Positions 22,553 through 34,266 of a stretch of 64,000 bases of DNA are shown in pieces. This stretch comes from Tulasnella sp. 424 (taxonomy: Eukaryota > Basidiomycota > Agaricomycetes > Cantharellales > Tulasnellaceae), in the NCBI GenBank assembly GCA_019633425.1, contig WSUB01000001.1, forward strand, positions 1-64,000, in the 5' to 3' direction. How positions within the stretch are numbered: position 1 is the first letter of the stretch; each line of letters opens with the position of its first letter. The notes beneath the pieces are model-generated. The model did no database searches and was not told the origin of the DNA. It saw only the letters and a program-made list of their open reading frames with translations. The position numbers and the translations under genes were made by a program.

Positions 22553-25371
22553 ATGCTATGGCGATCTTCGGTCCGAAATGCGCTAATTAACACAAGAAGA
22601 GGAGCCCCAACATCCAGTCTTCGAATTCTTCTTCACCGCACTAATAGAGCACAAGCATGGCAGTCATCAATCGTCACAGCACAATGCGCGCCGTGCATGT
22701 CAACCACGTCAACCTCGCACGAAGACACAGCTTCTCGCCGCCGCTCAAACACGATCGCCTTCATCGGACTCGGAGCGATGGGCAGGGAAATGGCGTCGAA
22801 TCTCTTCACAAAGTCGCTCAACGCACAAGGGTCCGAACCGCCCCCGACTTTCATCGTATGCGATGCACTACCGGAAGCCGCAGCCACTTTTGCTAGAAAC
22901 TTTCAGCAATTGCATCCGGGCGTGAAGATCAACGTCGTTGATACACCGGCTGAGTGAGTGGTCTCTTTCTCATTTGCTGCTGGCTCCCAGTGAACTGGGT
23001 TCACGGGCATGAGTGCGGAGTCGTCTCACGAAGCCCCCCTTGCATTTCCATTTCCCCCCTCCTCCTCGTCTTATATATACATATATATCTCTAAATTACC
23101 CGTTTCCCTTACTCGGGAGGGTGGTTATGGGATCGCCTTCGATTTCGAAAACGGCAACGGACTTGGGAAAACACATCACGCCCCCCCCCCCCTTCCTTCC
23201 TCGGACTCGTAACGTGACGCCCAAATAGAGCCGCAGAACTGGCTTCAGTAATCATCACCATGCTTCCTTCTTCCCCACAAGTCAACCAAGTGTATCTCTC
23301 CTCAGAGTCCGGCATCCTTCCCGGTGTACTCAAAGCCCTCTCCTCGTCCTCGTCCTCCGCACCCGCACGCCCGGAAGACTTGAAGACGCTTGCGATCGAC
23401 TCGACTACGCTGGACGTGTCCACAGCCAAGGATGTGGCCCACCGAGTAGCGAAAGAGGCGCAAATCAACATGGTCGATGCACCGGTATCGGGAGGCAAGT
23501 CCTATCAGCTCTTCTCTTTATCTTCATTCTCTTTTTGGTCTCTTCGACCGCGACTTCGTACCGGAGTTCCCTTGTTCTTTCCCCTTGGCCGGGGCAATGC
23601 ACTAAGGACTTGCCGGCTGGTCGGGTTGGGTTTGGGCTGGCTGGCTGGCCTTGGGACTTGTTTCTTCCCACTATCGCCGCGTGTTTTAAATTTCCTCCAC
23701 CTCCCTTTCCCGCACGTCTATTTCGTTATCACCGCATCCCAGATGACGGAACAACTGACGCCACTAGTCGAAAAAAAGAGAGAATTCCAATCAAAAGAAT
23801 TTTTTTTTTAACTAACCTTGCACTGCTTTGATGGTGATCAGGTGTCGTTGGCGCAGCGGCGGGAACTCTATCATTCATGGTTGGAGGGCCCAAGTCGTCA
23901 TTTGACCTGGCCCAACCCTTCCTAGAAAAGTACGTACCGTCCTTAATCGAACAAAGTACTGTGCGGGTGTCTGACACGCCGATCTCTCTTTTTTTTTAAT
24001 AATTCCCCTCCGTCGGGTTTCTTATCACGCCTTCTAAAATCGATCGCCTCTTTTCCCGGGCGTTTCCTGTCCCTACGACCCTTATTCCTTTTTCGGCATT
24101 CTCGCCCTCCGTTCTGTTCTGGAAGGATGGGAAAGACTATCGTCCATTGTGGCGATTCCGGTACGGGTTTAGCTGTCAAGATATGCAATAACCTGATCCT
24201 CGGTGAGTGGGTTCAAGGGGCCTGCAGGCCAACCTCGCGCTCTTCTATTCTATTCTATTCTATACGCCATTCCACCTTCCTATTCCAAATTCCCCCTTCA
24301 GTCTTTCATCATTCCTCTTCGCTCCGCGTCCGGCATATCTCCGAACCCTTATTTAAACCAAAATGAGCGCGAGCGCTCGCTCGCTCGCTCGGAATACTCC
24401 GAGTGTGAGGGCGACAAAGTGATATCGTGATGGATAGAGCGAGAACCTCCGGGGGATGGAAAGGCCTTTCCGGTCTCGGTCGTGTATGCCTCAAACACCA
24501 CACATTATTACCCTGAGTTAACTACAAAGTGACTCTTACTGGCGCCCTTTCACCCCTCCCCCCACATAGCGCGCACATCTGTCGCTCCTTCGGCGTTTCT
24601 TCTTATCTTTTTTCCACCCCCAGGACTGACTGACTGACCGTCTTTCTCCCTTTTTTTCACATCATTATGTCGCCTTTATTTTTGGATCCCCATATCGCAC
24701 GCACGTCATCGGTCGTAACGTGGGCACAACAGGCATAAACCAGGTCGCTGTAGCCGAAGCTATGCTTCTGGGAACTTCGTTAGGCCTTTCGCCAGAGTTG
24801 TTGGCAGGTGTGATTAATAACTCCACAGGTGAGAGATGTCGCCAATGCTACTTTTGCTTGTTTGCGGTTAGACTTAAAGATTTTTTCGATTGGAACTCTC
24901 TTTTCTTTACCAGGACGATGCTGGCCATCCGCGGTGAATAACCCCGTACCAGGCGCATTACCAGGCCAATCTCCTCCCTGTGAGAGAGATTTTAAAGGCG
25001 GGTTTGCAGCGAAGCTCATGCTCAAGGTGAGAAAAACACCCTGTCTCTTCCTTGTTTTATTCTCTCTTTCAATCACCTCCGCAAAATTTCAAAATCCTCG
25101 CAATCCTCTCGCCTTTTAACCTCGTGTGGAGTCATCGCTCACACCCGTTCCTATTCCACTTTCCCTTTGCCTTTCTGCCCTCTCCCCTCCTTGGTGATTT
25201 TAGGATATGAACCTTGCCTTGAACGCCGCGGACTCCGTAGGCGTACCATTACCACTGGGTAACAGCTCTGTGAAGTTGTACGAAGACGTTACCAAGGATC
25301 AAGAATTGGCAGGGAGAGATTTCAGCGTCGTGTTTAGACACCTGCAAAAGCTACAGGGAGGGCGGCAGTAG
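22553..25371 (+). CDS. 3-hydroxyisobutyrate dehydrogenase, mitochondrial
   Basis: Seven exons give about 400 aa. The N-terminus (MLWRSSVRNALINTRRG, Arg/Ser-rich, no acids) looks like a mitochondrial targeting sequence. The NAD-binding motif IAFIGLGAMGREMA follows, then the substrate-loop motif DAPVSGGVVGAAAGTL and the catalytic-lysine region GLAVKICNNLILG. Later exons give the C-terminal helical domain (GINQVAVAEAMLLG, RCWPSAVNNPVPG, DMNLALNAADSVGVP). The enzyme oxidises 3-hydroxyisobutyrate to methylmalonate semialdehyde in valine catabolism. The intron after DAPVSGG has a GC donor (GCAAGT at 23495) instead of GT: only this junction with the acceptor before 23842 yields the conserved GGVVGA. 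The region between DALPEAAATF and the next exon is longer than in animal homologues. Confidence 0.94.
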
Positions 25372-26656
25372 TGTGTTATGTTTGGGCAGTGCCAAGCTGT
25401 ACGGCACGATGTCGCCACACCCCATAACTGGAACGGTGCTTTGTGGTCGTAATGCGGTATATCCAAAGGCACAGCAAACCTTTTTTATCTTTTCTTTCGG
25501 CCGTGCAAATCGCATCGACTTTGCCCTATACCCTAGCACGGAGGATTGCAGAATAGAAGTCGTGTCGATCGCAATTTCTTCTGACACGTGCAGCCATCGC
25601 GTTCCATGCTGTGATTTGGGCCAAGGTGCCCGGAACCGGCCGCAAAGAATAATAAAAAAAGTAACTGGAAAGGAAAAGGAACTGCTTTCTGTGGCTGACA
25701 ATTCGGCTCCGGGTTATGTTGGTCCCTTGTTCTTTAACCGGTATGACGCATTGGGTTTTTGATCGAGGGAGAAGGCTTCCCCGGACGTACATAATCCGAG
25801 GGAATGAGTACGAACCGCCTTTGAGTGACGAAATAACAAAGTTACACTTGCGCGCGTCGTTGTTGAAATTGACTTCCTTTTGTTATTGCGGTTCCTTAAT
25901 CGTTGATCTTGTGAGGGGGGGGGTTGTTGTTGGCACCTATTCTGATCGCGATCATCGTCTAGGAAATCGGCACCTCCCGTGAAGTTGATCTTCCTTGGAG
26001 TCTCTTCGAATGACGGCTCTGCCCTTGTTCGGAGCACTGGATCGAGTGTGTCTTGCAAGCTGACCCAACGATCCCAATCGATGCACCATGGGGTTCAATG
26101 TAACGGGTAGTGATCGAGCACCCTCTTCGTCACGGCAGGAAAAATTTGCAATTTCGATTTTGAAATCTCTGCCGATACATCTACGCGTCACGGCCTTTCC
26201 CGACACACCCCGGCACGCTGCACTCCACCTTATAGGTTCAGTCTGAAGGTTGGAGCGGGGTCTAGTGTACACGTCGGGACACGTCTCTCAGAAAGCCAAG
26301 GCTCCACCTCGGGCAACGAATAGAGGCCTCGGGCTTGATGACCGGGCCTCGCCTACGTCCCAGCGCTGTAGGGCCCACACGGGCAAAGCTACGCCGAAGG
26401 GTTTGGGACGGTTTCACAAGATACGATCTAGAGGTCGAGTCCATGAGTTGGTATGTCTGGGCAACTTTGCGGGGATGTCGCGTTGTGGTACTGGTTCAGG
26501 TTGCCCTTTTCGGAAAGCCGTCGTTCCCTTGGGTGTTCCTGCAAACCCCATTTGACTCGAAATTCAAATCTACCACCGTGATGCTGAGAACTCTTACGAG
26601 TTAAATTAACGTGAAGTCCCCCGTCTCTGATGCCCTTGTCATCTCCGCGAACGGCC

Positions 26657-27260
26657 CGGGACAGACTGCCCGCCTCGGAAGAATTGATGGAGGAGAGCAT
26701 CCGTCTCTTCATCTCGAGACATGACCTACCTCGAGCAGGCCTTCAAAGACTTTAATTGAAGGGTTCGCGGTAGTTGGCGGACTGCCGTCTCAAATGCTGC
26801 TTTGGGTTGTCCTCAGCACCTAGTATTCCCCTGTCTACGCATTGCTCGGAGCCGAGAGTGTGAGGGGGCCAACAGGTTTACCAAGAGTCAGATATAATCC
26901 ACAGTGCGTTAGATACTTGAGTATACAATAGCTGGACGTTCTACATCAAAGGAGGAACGGACAAACCGCGCTCCTCGGAAGAATTGATGGAGGAGAACGT
27001 CCGTCTCTTCATCTCGAGATACGACCTCGAGCAGGCCTTCAGAAACTTTAATTGGAGGGTTGACGGTGGTTGGAACGTGCCGCATTGTTGTCTCAAATGC
27101 TGCATTGGGCTCCTTCGCCGGCGTTTTAGCCTTCCCTTGTCTGCGCGTTTCTCGGAGCCGAGAGTGCTAGTAAACCAGCTGCCTTACCAAGAGGCGGATA
27201 TTATTCACAGTGCTGTAGATGCTTGAGTAATAGCTGGACGTTCTGCATCAAGGAGGAAGG
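26657..27260. repeat. Diverged 0.3-kb tandem duplication
   Basis: Two units (about 26657-26957 and 26958-27260) share blocks such as CTCGGAAGAATTGATGGAGG, CCGTCTCTTCATCTCGAGA, CTCGAGCAGGCCTTC, GTCTCAAATGCTGC, CTCGGAGCCGAGAGTG and TAGCTGGACGTTCT. Divergence by substitutions and small indels is substantial. Unit 2 keeps an open frame (26984-27226) that unit 1 does not, so coding status is doubtful. Confidence 0.85.
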
Positions 27261-29446
27261 GCCGTTAGATTAACTTGGCAACTACATCTGCTTCCGCTTT
27301 GGCGGCCCGAGCCGAGTGACTCGGCTTATCGTCCAATGGGGAGACTGCTTGATAAGGGTAGTGTAAATCTCCCCGATCCAGGAATGTGGAGTGCCTGTTT
27401 CGCCCCCAGCCGGTCTCCTCAAGTTGACGAGGCTTGTCAGCGAAGAGCCGCCCGATAGTATGAAACGAATACATCCCCTTTGACCGTCGGCAACACAACC
27501 CTCTTGCCCTGCCAACCCGAGTCTCTCCGTCGGCTTAGAAATGGGCAATAGCAAGCTGCGAGGTCGGTTTAACTGTTCAGCCCTCCAATTCGGTAGCAAC
27601 GTTGTCAGCTATCTCGGTCGAGTAGGCCGAGCACAACAGTCCGTTTCGTGACTAAGAGCAAAGCCGCGCGGGGTGAGCTCGTTTATCCCGTTTTGTATTA
27701 CTGAAATTTCAAAAAATCGGCAGGCACCGTTCTTGAGAGACCGGAAGCGGCTATCTCCCACTTTCCCCATCATGATTAAATGGCTCCTGGGTCAGGACAT
27801 GAAAGGTCCAGGACCCGTTTTGAGCTAATACACTCTATAAATCAGACTGAGGCTTCTTCCGAGTGTGTAGACACGGGGGCACGAGGTGGAGTCCTTCTCA
27901 AAATGTATTGAGATGAAGGTCGTATTGAATTCTCGGGTGGCCTGTGCTAAATATAGGAATTGGCAGGGTGTTCGACTTTCAGGATCCAAGGAGACTGAGT
28001 ATCCAAAGTATACAGCGGCCCCAACCGCAAGAGTTTTCTCGCAGTAACACAGGAGGTTCAACGTTGCCGAAAGGCTTCCATTTCTAGAAAAAAACTGAAG
28101 CGCATCGCGCAGGGGATTAGTGAAACCAGGAGTCTAAGGAATCACATCAAAAAGTTGTACAAAGTACCTTATTGGGTCCGTTGGGCACGGAGTTGATCGA
28201 GCTGGGGTCCGCGTTCGGCTACGACGGGCGACCAGTCACCGAAATAGCCCGAGAGGCAAGCTGCGAGGCATGCGTAGCATTACGATTGCGAAAGGGACAA
28301 TTTGGCTGTCTCGATCCTGAAAGTTTACGACACGGTGCCGAGATCCTTCAGGACGCAAGCGGCTAGAGGGACCATATAATTTTTGCCAAGTTGCTAATTA
28401 GAATGTCATCCGCAGACAAAGAATCCACTGAGCGCCAGCCGAAAGACCAAGTCGTGCATCGAGACGCTGGCTAGAAAAATGGGTAAAAGTCCGGTAGTCA
28501 CAGGTTTTGAGAGCCACGCATCCGTGGTAGTCGTGGTCTGGGTCTTTGGTAGCGACCCTTCAAACGCATGCCAGCGGGGATTACGACCGCAGATCTAGAT
28601 CCTGCGAAAAAACAACCTTTCCAGATCCCATCTCCGTGGATGATGAGACCGAGGGTGCGGAGCGAACATACGAAATGGGTCAAGTGTCGTTATCATGGTT
28701 CCAAAAATCACGGCAAGTTCGTAAGATATCCAAGAGGCTTTTGACCAAAATTTTGCGTGTTGGTGGAAGGAATTGTCAGCTGGCGGAGTCGGGATAAAGT
28801 GGCCCGGAGATGGGCGGCGTGCCATGGCAGCATGTGCACGCTGTTTCAAAGCGATCCTGAACAAAGATGCGAAAGTAGAAGCTTTCAAGAAACCCAACGC
28901 AGCGAGTGCTTAGCGAGCCTGAAAGACGGCGAGGCATTCTAATCGGAACACCTTCAGAATGGAATGGCGTACGAGATTTGGAGCATGTGGATCCTTCTGT
29001 TCGCCAAAAGGCAAACGTCTGGGGAGCTTTGTAGCCGTTCTGCCCACGCTCAGCCCCAAAAGACAGCTCGGCGTTGTCTCCGTGCGGTGACGAACGCTTA
29101 GCGAAAGTGTTGCCAGACTCTATGGTGCTGTTGGGTAAGGACGCCGGAAATAGTTGAACCGGAGCCGGCGACCCTTGCATGGATTTCTAAGATGTGATTG
29201 GTTGGCTGTGTACCCCCGCGTGCTGAAAGAGGGCTTGGTCGGTGGTCCACAGATCCACCCTTGCTCGCCGTTCGGAATGAGCTGAAGAGGGTTATATGCC
29301 AGGGGAGGGCACGCATTTGACCACAGGGTCTTGGTGGTGGGTGGAAAAAGCTGCTAGTGTTTCAGGTCGCTCTGAAAAGCCAGCCAATCTGTCCCTTGCG
29401 CTCATCGCACTTCCTCGCACTTCGGTCTCTGCCCATTCGACATACG

Positions 29447-29453
29447 TATATAA
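29447..29453 (+). promoter_or_regulatory. TATA box of the epimerase-like gene
   Basis: TATATAA sits about 205 bp upstream of the start codon at 29657 and is followed by a CT-rich tract (29470-29520), a usual arrangement of fungal core promoters. Confidence 0.45.
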
Positions 29454-29656
29454 CCCACCCCTGCTCAACATCTAAAAGACTGTTCGCTCTATCTTCATCT
29501 GCTACTTCTTCCCTTGGATTCATACTTTCCTAAGCCGTACTTGTACGTGCACTCGGCCAGCGCTTGCAATATCGAATCATCATTCTCCCCCTCATCAAAC
29601 TCCCCTTCGTCCCGCGTTCTATCTCTTGATCAACCTACATACACACACCACCAACC

Positions 29657-31549
29657 ATGTCCGAAAAGCCTAGCGTTCTTATCCTTGGTGCGTGGCTCTT
29701 ATCTCCTCCTGAATGGAAGGGGGGAAGGGCATGTTGTGCACGTTGTAATCCAGGCTGAGCTGACCCCCATCTCGCCGGCACGTCCTCTCCTGATCGGACT
29801 AGGTGGACTCCCCGTCTCCTCTAGACATCTCACGACATTCTTGGTTCCTCAGGATGGAGAGCCATTAGTCTCTGTGAGTGAATATCTCCCCCCGAATTTC
29901 GTCCGTCAACTTGCCGCATTTGCTTATGGTATCGCTCCCCTCCGTTGTGCTACGCAGTTCCTCCGAGTTGTGGACAAGTACAGCGTCATCCCGCCAACAA
30001 CGTGAGCCATTCTGGCCGTTCCATCTGCCTCGTATTGCTCGCTGACAATCGTTTGAATGCAGATATGTGGGCAGCGAATTCACCAAGACCATTGCAAACC
30101 CTGTTGTAAATTATCAACAAGGCAACCTCTTGTTGCCCGGTACGCCACTCTGATCGAAGCCATTACAAATTCGTCACCCCTGACCTTTCTTTGGTTCCAG
30201 CTACTATCGCCAAAGTCTTCGAGCCTCCGGAAGGTGGTAAACCATTCGACTATGTCTTTGATTGCACAGGAGATACGACGTTTGATCGCCCGAACGAGGT
30301 GCGCGCTTTTCTCCAGCGGTTGACCCCAGTACGCATGGCTAACGCGATTTTTATAACCCAGATTCAACGAGATCACACAGCAAAACTCTCCTACGCTATC
30401 GGTCTTGAAGCTGCGAAGCGGAATGTCAAGGCTTACGTTCGCACCGTCGGACCGTATTACGAGTCTTCTAATGATAAACCCGCCGAGGAGAAGGAAGAGC
30501 TCAAGCCTAGAGGAGTACGTGGCCAATGGTGGCACGAGGGTCTCCGCATGTTGGCAGGTATCCCCAAGTGAGCTCTTGGGTTTGGGTTCTAATTCTTCCC
30601 TCCATTTCTGACAAAGAACTCCTTAGTCTCAACCTGGTCATCGTGAGGACCGCGACCCCATACGGACCGTACAGCCTCAGCGGCATCGTTACGCCTCGGA
30701 TAACGCTTGGTCGAGTTTACAAGTATCTAAACGAGGAAATGAAGTACTTGTGAGTGGACGACAAAGTAGTCTATGCAATAGCACTGCTGACCCAAATTTC
30801 GCCCACTCTTGTACAGATGGTCCAGTGACCTTCGAATGCACACCGTTCACCTTGAGGACGTAGCCGGCGCATTGTGGGCCGTAGCGCAATGGATGGAACC
30901 CCTCGGTCGCGCGAAAGCTAACGAGATCGCTGGGGAGACACTTCGTTTCTATGCTCCCGAGAAGAAAGACCTTCTGAAAGATTTAGAGGGACATCTCCCT
31001 AAGGGAGCAGATCCAGTTGCTCCTTTCTTCAATATAGTGCGTATTCTCGGGTCAGACCAGGGTTTAAATCTGCATTTGCTGACTGTCTAGCCAGGTCGAT
31101 GATTCGGATTCGACACAAGGCTCTATGGGTCAAGCTGTTGCTGACCTGTTTGGAATCAACTTTGGATTTCACGGCTTCATTGTTAACACCAAAGTCAAAG
31201 TCGACTTTGATAATATGGTCGAAGAGATCAATATTGTATGTTTCGTCCCCCATGCTGCCCTGGTTTCAGTTCGCATCCGACATTGACGCATCGATTTTAT
31301 CAGAAACACGTCGAAGCGTGGACGGAGATTTGCCTGAAGAGCGATCCCAAGATCATCAATCCGACAGTCCAAGCTTACATCGACGGCCATTTGCTCGCCA
31401 AATACTCCATCGCCTACAGCGGTGGCAAGATCAAGAGGATTGTCGGTTATCAACTCAAACGTCCGAAACTCGACGTCAACTCTCTCAAGGAAATCATCCA
31501 GTCATTCCGCGCTGATGGCTTTTGGCCCAACTACCAAGACACAGTCTGA
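29657..31549 (+). CDS. NAD(P)-binding epimerase/dehydratase-like protein
   Basis: A multi-exon model starts with MSEKPSVLILG and continues GGLPVSSRHLTTFLV, FLRVVDKYSVIPPTTYVG, DYVFDCTGDTTFDR, AYVRTVGPYYESS, LVIVRTATPYGPYS and HTVHLEDVAGALWAVAQWM, giving about 430 aa. Fold landmarks (N-terminal beta-alpha-beta unit, VVDK acidic/basic end of strand 2, RTATPYGP, HLEDVAGA) are those of extended short-chain dehydrogenases. The nucleotide motif is atypical: GGLPVSS instead of GxxGxxG, and no YxxxK catalytic pair is evident where expected. A C-terminal region after FGFHGFIVNTKVK is unlike sugar epimerases. It could be a non-catalytic or divergent family member; substrate is unknown. The 3' end was copied downstream with the glyoxalase II gene. 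Confidence 0.82.
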
Positions 31550-32085
31550 AAATCCTTAATTCTGTTGAACATTTGAAGACATCTCGCCGCATCATCTCGC
31601 CTAAAAAAGCTACTAAATTTGGGGACGCTCAATTGTCTTTCGCCCCCATCGACCCCGGTTCCACTCTCTTAGTTTAATATTGGATGTGTACTGTGTCTGG
31701 ATCCTGTCAGTTTGATACGGTTGATTGACCTTCTATCTCACTTTGTCCCCTATTAGTGGTATTATCTTCCCTGCTCTTCTAGGTGCCTGTTCGTTTGTTT
31801 GCCCAGCTTTCGTGCTACATTATCTTCGTTTCCGCTCGGCCTTTGTCCCGCCCCTTCCTTTGTAATCAACGCCATCCTTCCCATCTGCACTTGATTTTTG
31901 ATCCCTTTGACTATTGACCATATGATGTACACAGTGCCGTTGGATGGTTGTTCCATATGTGGAATGTCATTCTAATTACTATTACATTGTGATGCTTGGT
32001 TCCGAGCCTGCAACAACGATCGATAGTTCAGGACAAGCCCGACCTGAGACGTGTTAGACGAAATCCCGTCGACGGGGGAAGATAG
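31550..32085. other. Convergent 3' flanks
   Basis: The sequence between the convergent stop codons of the epimerase-like gene and glyoxalase II copy 1 is AT-richer than the flanks and has no supported gene. Its right part (from about 31867) is repeated at 34047-34266. Confidence 0.5.
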
Positions 32086-33536
32086 TCAGGAGTTGTTTTT
32101 CATTGTGCGTAGCTTGTCCGTGATCGAATCGGGCATAGACTCCCCGGTGGCTTTCCTGTTCAAGGGTGATTGGGGTCAGCCTGGAGTTTCAAATTCATCT
32201 TCAAACCCAAGATTACTTACTTCACAGCCTCGTTGTCTAAACGCATAAATACATTGAACTGCTTTTCATCTCCGATTGTAGTGAGCCCCGTCGTAATCTT
32301 GTTATCCTCCGCGAGTTTAATGCCTTTCTTTATAGCCTCGTTCTCTGGCTCGATCTAACGAGGAACTTCCGTCAGAGCCCAGGAAGACCAGCATCCAAAC
32401 GATACCAACACGCACACTGGCGCCAAATTTGAAATTGCTTGCCGTGTACTCGTGTCCGGGATACGTAACAGTGTCGTCTGGTAGGGTCCCGAGATACGAT
32501 AGGGCTTTGTGCATCTGTCGCAGGTGGCAAATCATGTGAGTAGAAATCCCACCAACTCGGCGATACAAGCACCTCAGCTCCCGTGGCCTCAAAGAACCTT
32601 CCACACCCCCCGATAATCAACGTATCGCTTAGAATGGGTGGCCGGAGTCAGCGTTGTATCACGGAGCTAAACAACGCAGAGGGAAAACGGACCCGGTGAA
32701 CACTCCTTTCTGGTTGGACTGCGAGTCTGTTACGTAGTAGGAGATCGAGTCTTGTGTATGGCACGGAGTGGCCATGCATCTGGATGGTCCGAAGCGGTAT
32801 TTAGAGCGAGACTATTTCGGCGGCGCTTAGAGGCAAACGTACTTGATAGTAACGTTGGCGCCAACCTTCAGAATATCACCATCTTTGACCTCATCGGTCA
32901 TAGAGGGACATCTGGACGAACCGCCGTAGATCTTTATACCTGGATATTGACTCGCCTACAGAATAGAAGGTGTCCCTAATAACGTCGGTTTCGAGGACAC
33001 CGCATGCTTACAAATGCATCGTTGCCTCCGCTGTGGTCGTTGTGGTGATGAGTTGTGAGCAGTGAAGTGATCTTGACGTTCNNNNNNNNNNNNNNNNNNN
33101 NNNNNNNNNNNNNNNNNNNNNNNNNNNNNNNNNNNNNNNNNNNNNNNNNNNNNNNNNNNNNNNNNNNNNNNNNNNNNNNNNTGCTTACAAATGCATCGTT
33201 GCCTCCGCTGTGGTCGTTGTGGTGATGAGTTGTGAGCAGTGAAGTGATCTTGACGTTCTCCGCTTCGGCTTTCGCTATGACTTTTGGCACATCGTAGATA
33301 TCGACGGCTGCAGCCTCCTTGGTCTGTTCGTCGACGAGGAGATATGCGTAGTTGTCGGATCGTACTGGCACTGGGATGATCTTCATCTTGAGCCTAGACA
33401 TAGATAACGCTCTCTCAACATGCCCATAAGACACCGATATATCCCAGAGCAGAACATACGTGGTACTTGTCGAGAATAAAGCAGTCCGTATAGGTTGACG
33501 TCGTAGCACAGGAGCCAGAGAGTACAGGGAGAACAT
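32086..33536 (-). CDS. Glyoxalase II (hydroxyacylglutathione hydrolase), copy 1, with mitochondrial presequence
   Basis: The enzyme hydrolyses S-lactoylglutathione to lactate and glutathione, step two of methylglyoxal detoxification. The first exon encodes a presequence-like MFSLYSLAPVLRRQPIRTA ending FSTSTT; an intron (GTATGT...TCTAG) joins it to LKMKIIPVPVRSDNYAY. The metal site THHHNDHSGG, the second motif TPCHTQDS, GDTLIIGGCGRFFEATG, PGHEYT and the tail ATGESMPDSITDKLRTMKNN follow over seven further short exons; about 280 aa in total. An internal in-frame ATG at 33386 could start a cytosolic form. The THHHNDHSGG exon is interrupted by a 100-N gap whose two flanks repeat the same 77 bases, so the exon is probably whole in the genome. 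Copy 1 has II where copy 2 has the more usual FT in the GDTL motif. Confidence 0.88.
33005..33081. repeat. 77-bp sequence repeated exactly on both sides of the N gap
   Basis: Bases 33005-33081 are identical to 33182-33258 on the far side of the gap. Both encode the same stretch of the glyoxalase II metal-binding exon. This is expected when two overlapping contigs are joined by a default gap. Confidence 0.9.
33082..33181. other. Assembly gap of 100 N
   Basis: The gap is exactly 100 Ns, a conventional placeholder for unknown length, and lies within the second coding exon of glyoxalase II copy 1. Confidence 0.98.
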
Positions 33537-33995
33537 TCCCGCTACTGTGGTGTTGACACAATTTCTGTAAGTCGCGTCGATTATATAAGCGGTTTGCAAG
33601 AGGTTGTCTTAGATTGGAGTCTTGAATCGCACTAAGTTCAGTGGCTGTAAGACTGTATAAGCGACGGTCGCTACCATACACAGAATACCAAACCACGACT
33701 ACCTATATACGCAGCGCGGAATAGTATAGCGGCCCGGTAACAAGATTGACACGTATGCTCCCGTAGTCTTTGAGTTATTTCACTAGTAAGGTGTTCTGCC
33801 GGTTCGGAGGGGAGACGTCAGTGAGATTTCGGCAGACGGATTAGGGAGGTTATACGGGTTGGGTAGGGGAAACCGTGAGACTACGCCTCGTCCTCACATG
33901 CTCACATTTCCCAAAAACATGAACGTGGGGCTGATTCAGCAGCTAAGTTCAAAATATCAATCGCGGAATTTGAATTATAGATGGCCGGTCCTCCT
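33537..33995. other. Spacer between the glyoxalase II duplication units
   Basis: Upstream region of glyoxalase II copy 1. No gene is supported. Homology to the first unit resumes at 33996. Confidence 0.5.
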
Positions 33996-34050
33996 TCGGT
34001 TATCAACTCAAAGGTCCAAAGCTCGACGTCAATTTTCTCAAGGAAATCAA
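33996..34050 (+). pseudogene. Fragment of the 3' coding end of the epimerase-like gene
   Basis: About 55 bp corresponding to the codons for GYQLKRPKLDVNSLKEI of the gene ending at 31549, carried along by the glyoxalase II duplication and then fused to downstream spacer sequence. It has no start or remaining gene context. Confidence 0.85.
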
Positions 34051-34266
34051 CGCCATCCTTCCCGTCTGCACTTGATTTTGATCTCTTTGACTATTGACCT
34101 TATAATGTACATAGTGCCGTTGGATGGTTGTTCCTCATGTCGAGTGTCATTTCGAATTACTATTACATTGGGATGCCTAGTTCCGAGCTTACAGCAACGA
34201 TCGATATTTCGGTACAAGCCCAACCCGAAACGCGGAAGGCGAAATCCCGTCGATGGCGGAAGATAG

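Larger units (their letters stand above)
25372..29656. other. Gene desert, 4.3 kb
   Basis: I find no spliced or unspliced frame with family similarity. It contains the tandem duplication at 26657-27260 and a G run near 25914-25922. The stretch just before 29657 is the promoter of the next gene. Composition is similar to the left end of the window, suggesting decayed repeats. Confidence 0.5.

Noticed and set aside
26657..27260. CRISPR-like or LTR interpretation of the repeat pair
   Set aside because: Only two adjacent long units without spacers, target-site duplication or internal retroelement coding; a simple tandem duplication explains it.
32976..33599. Continuous frame with X residues spanning the N gap
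   Set aside because: It duplicates the same exon on both sides of an assembly gap and includes an intron; not a real protein.
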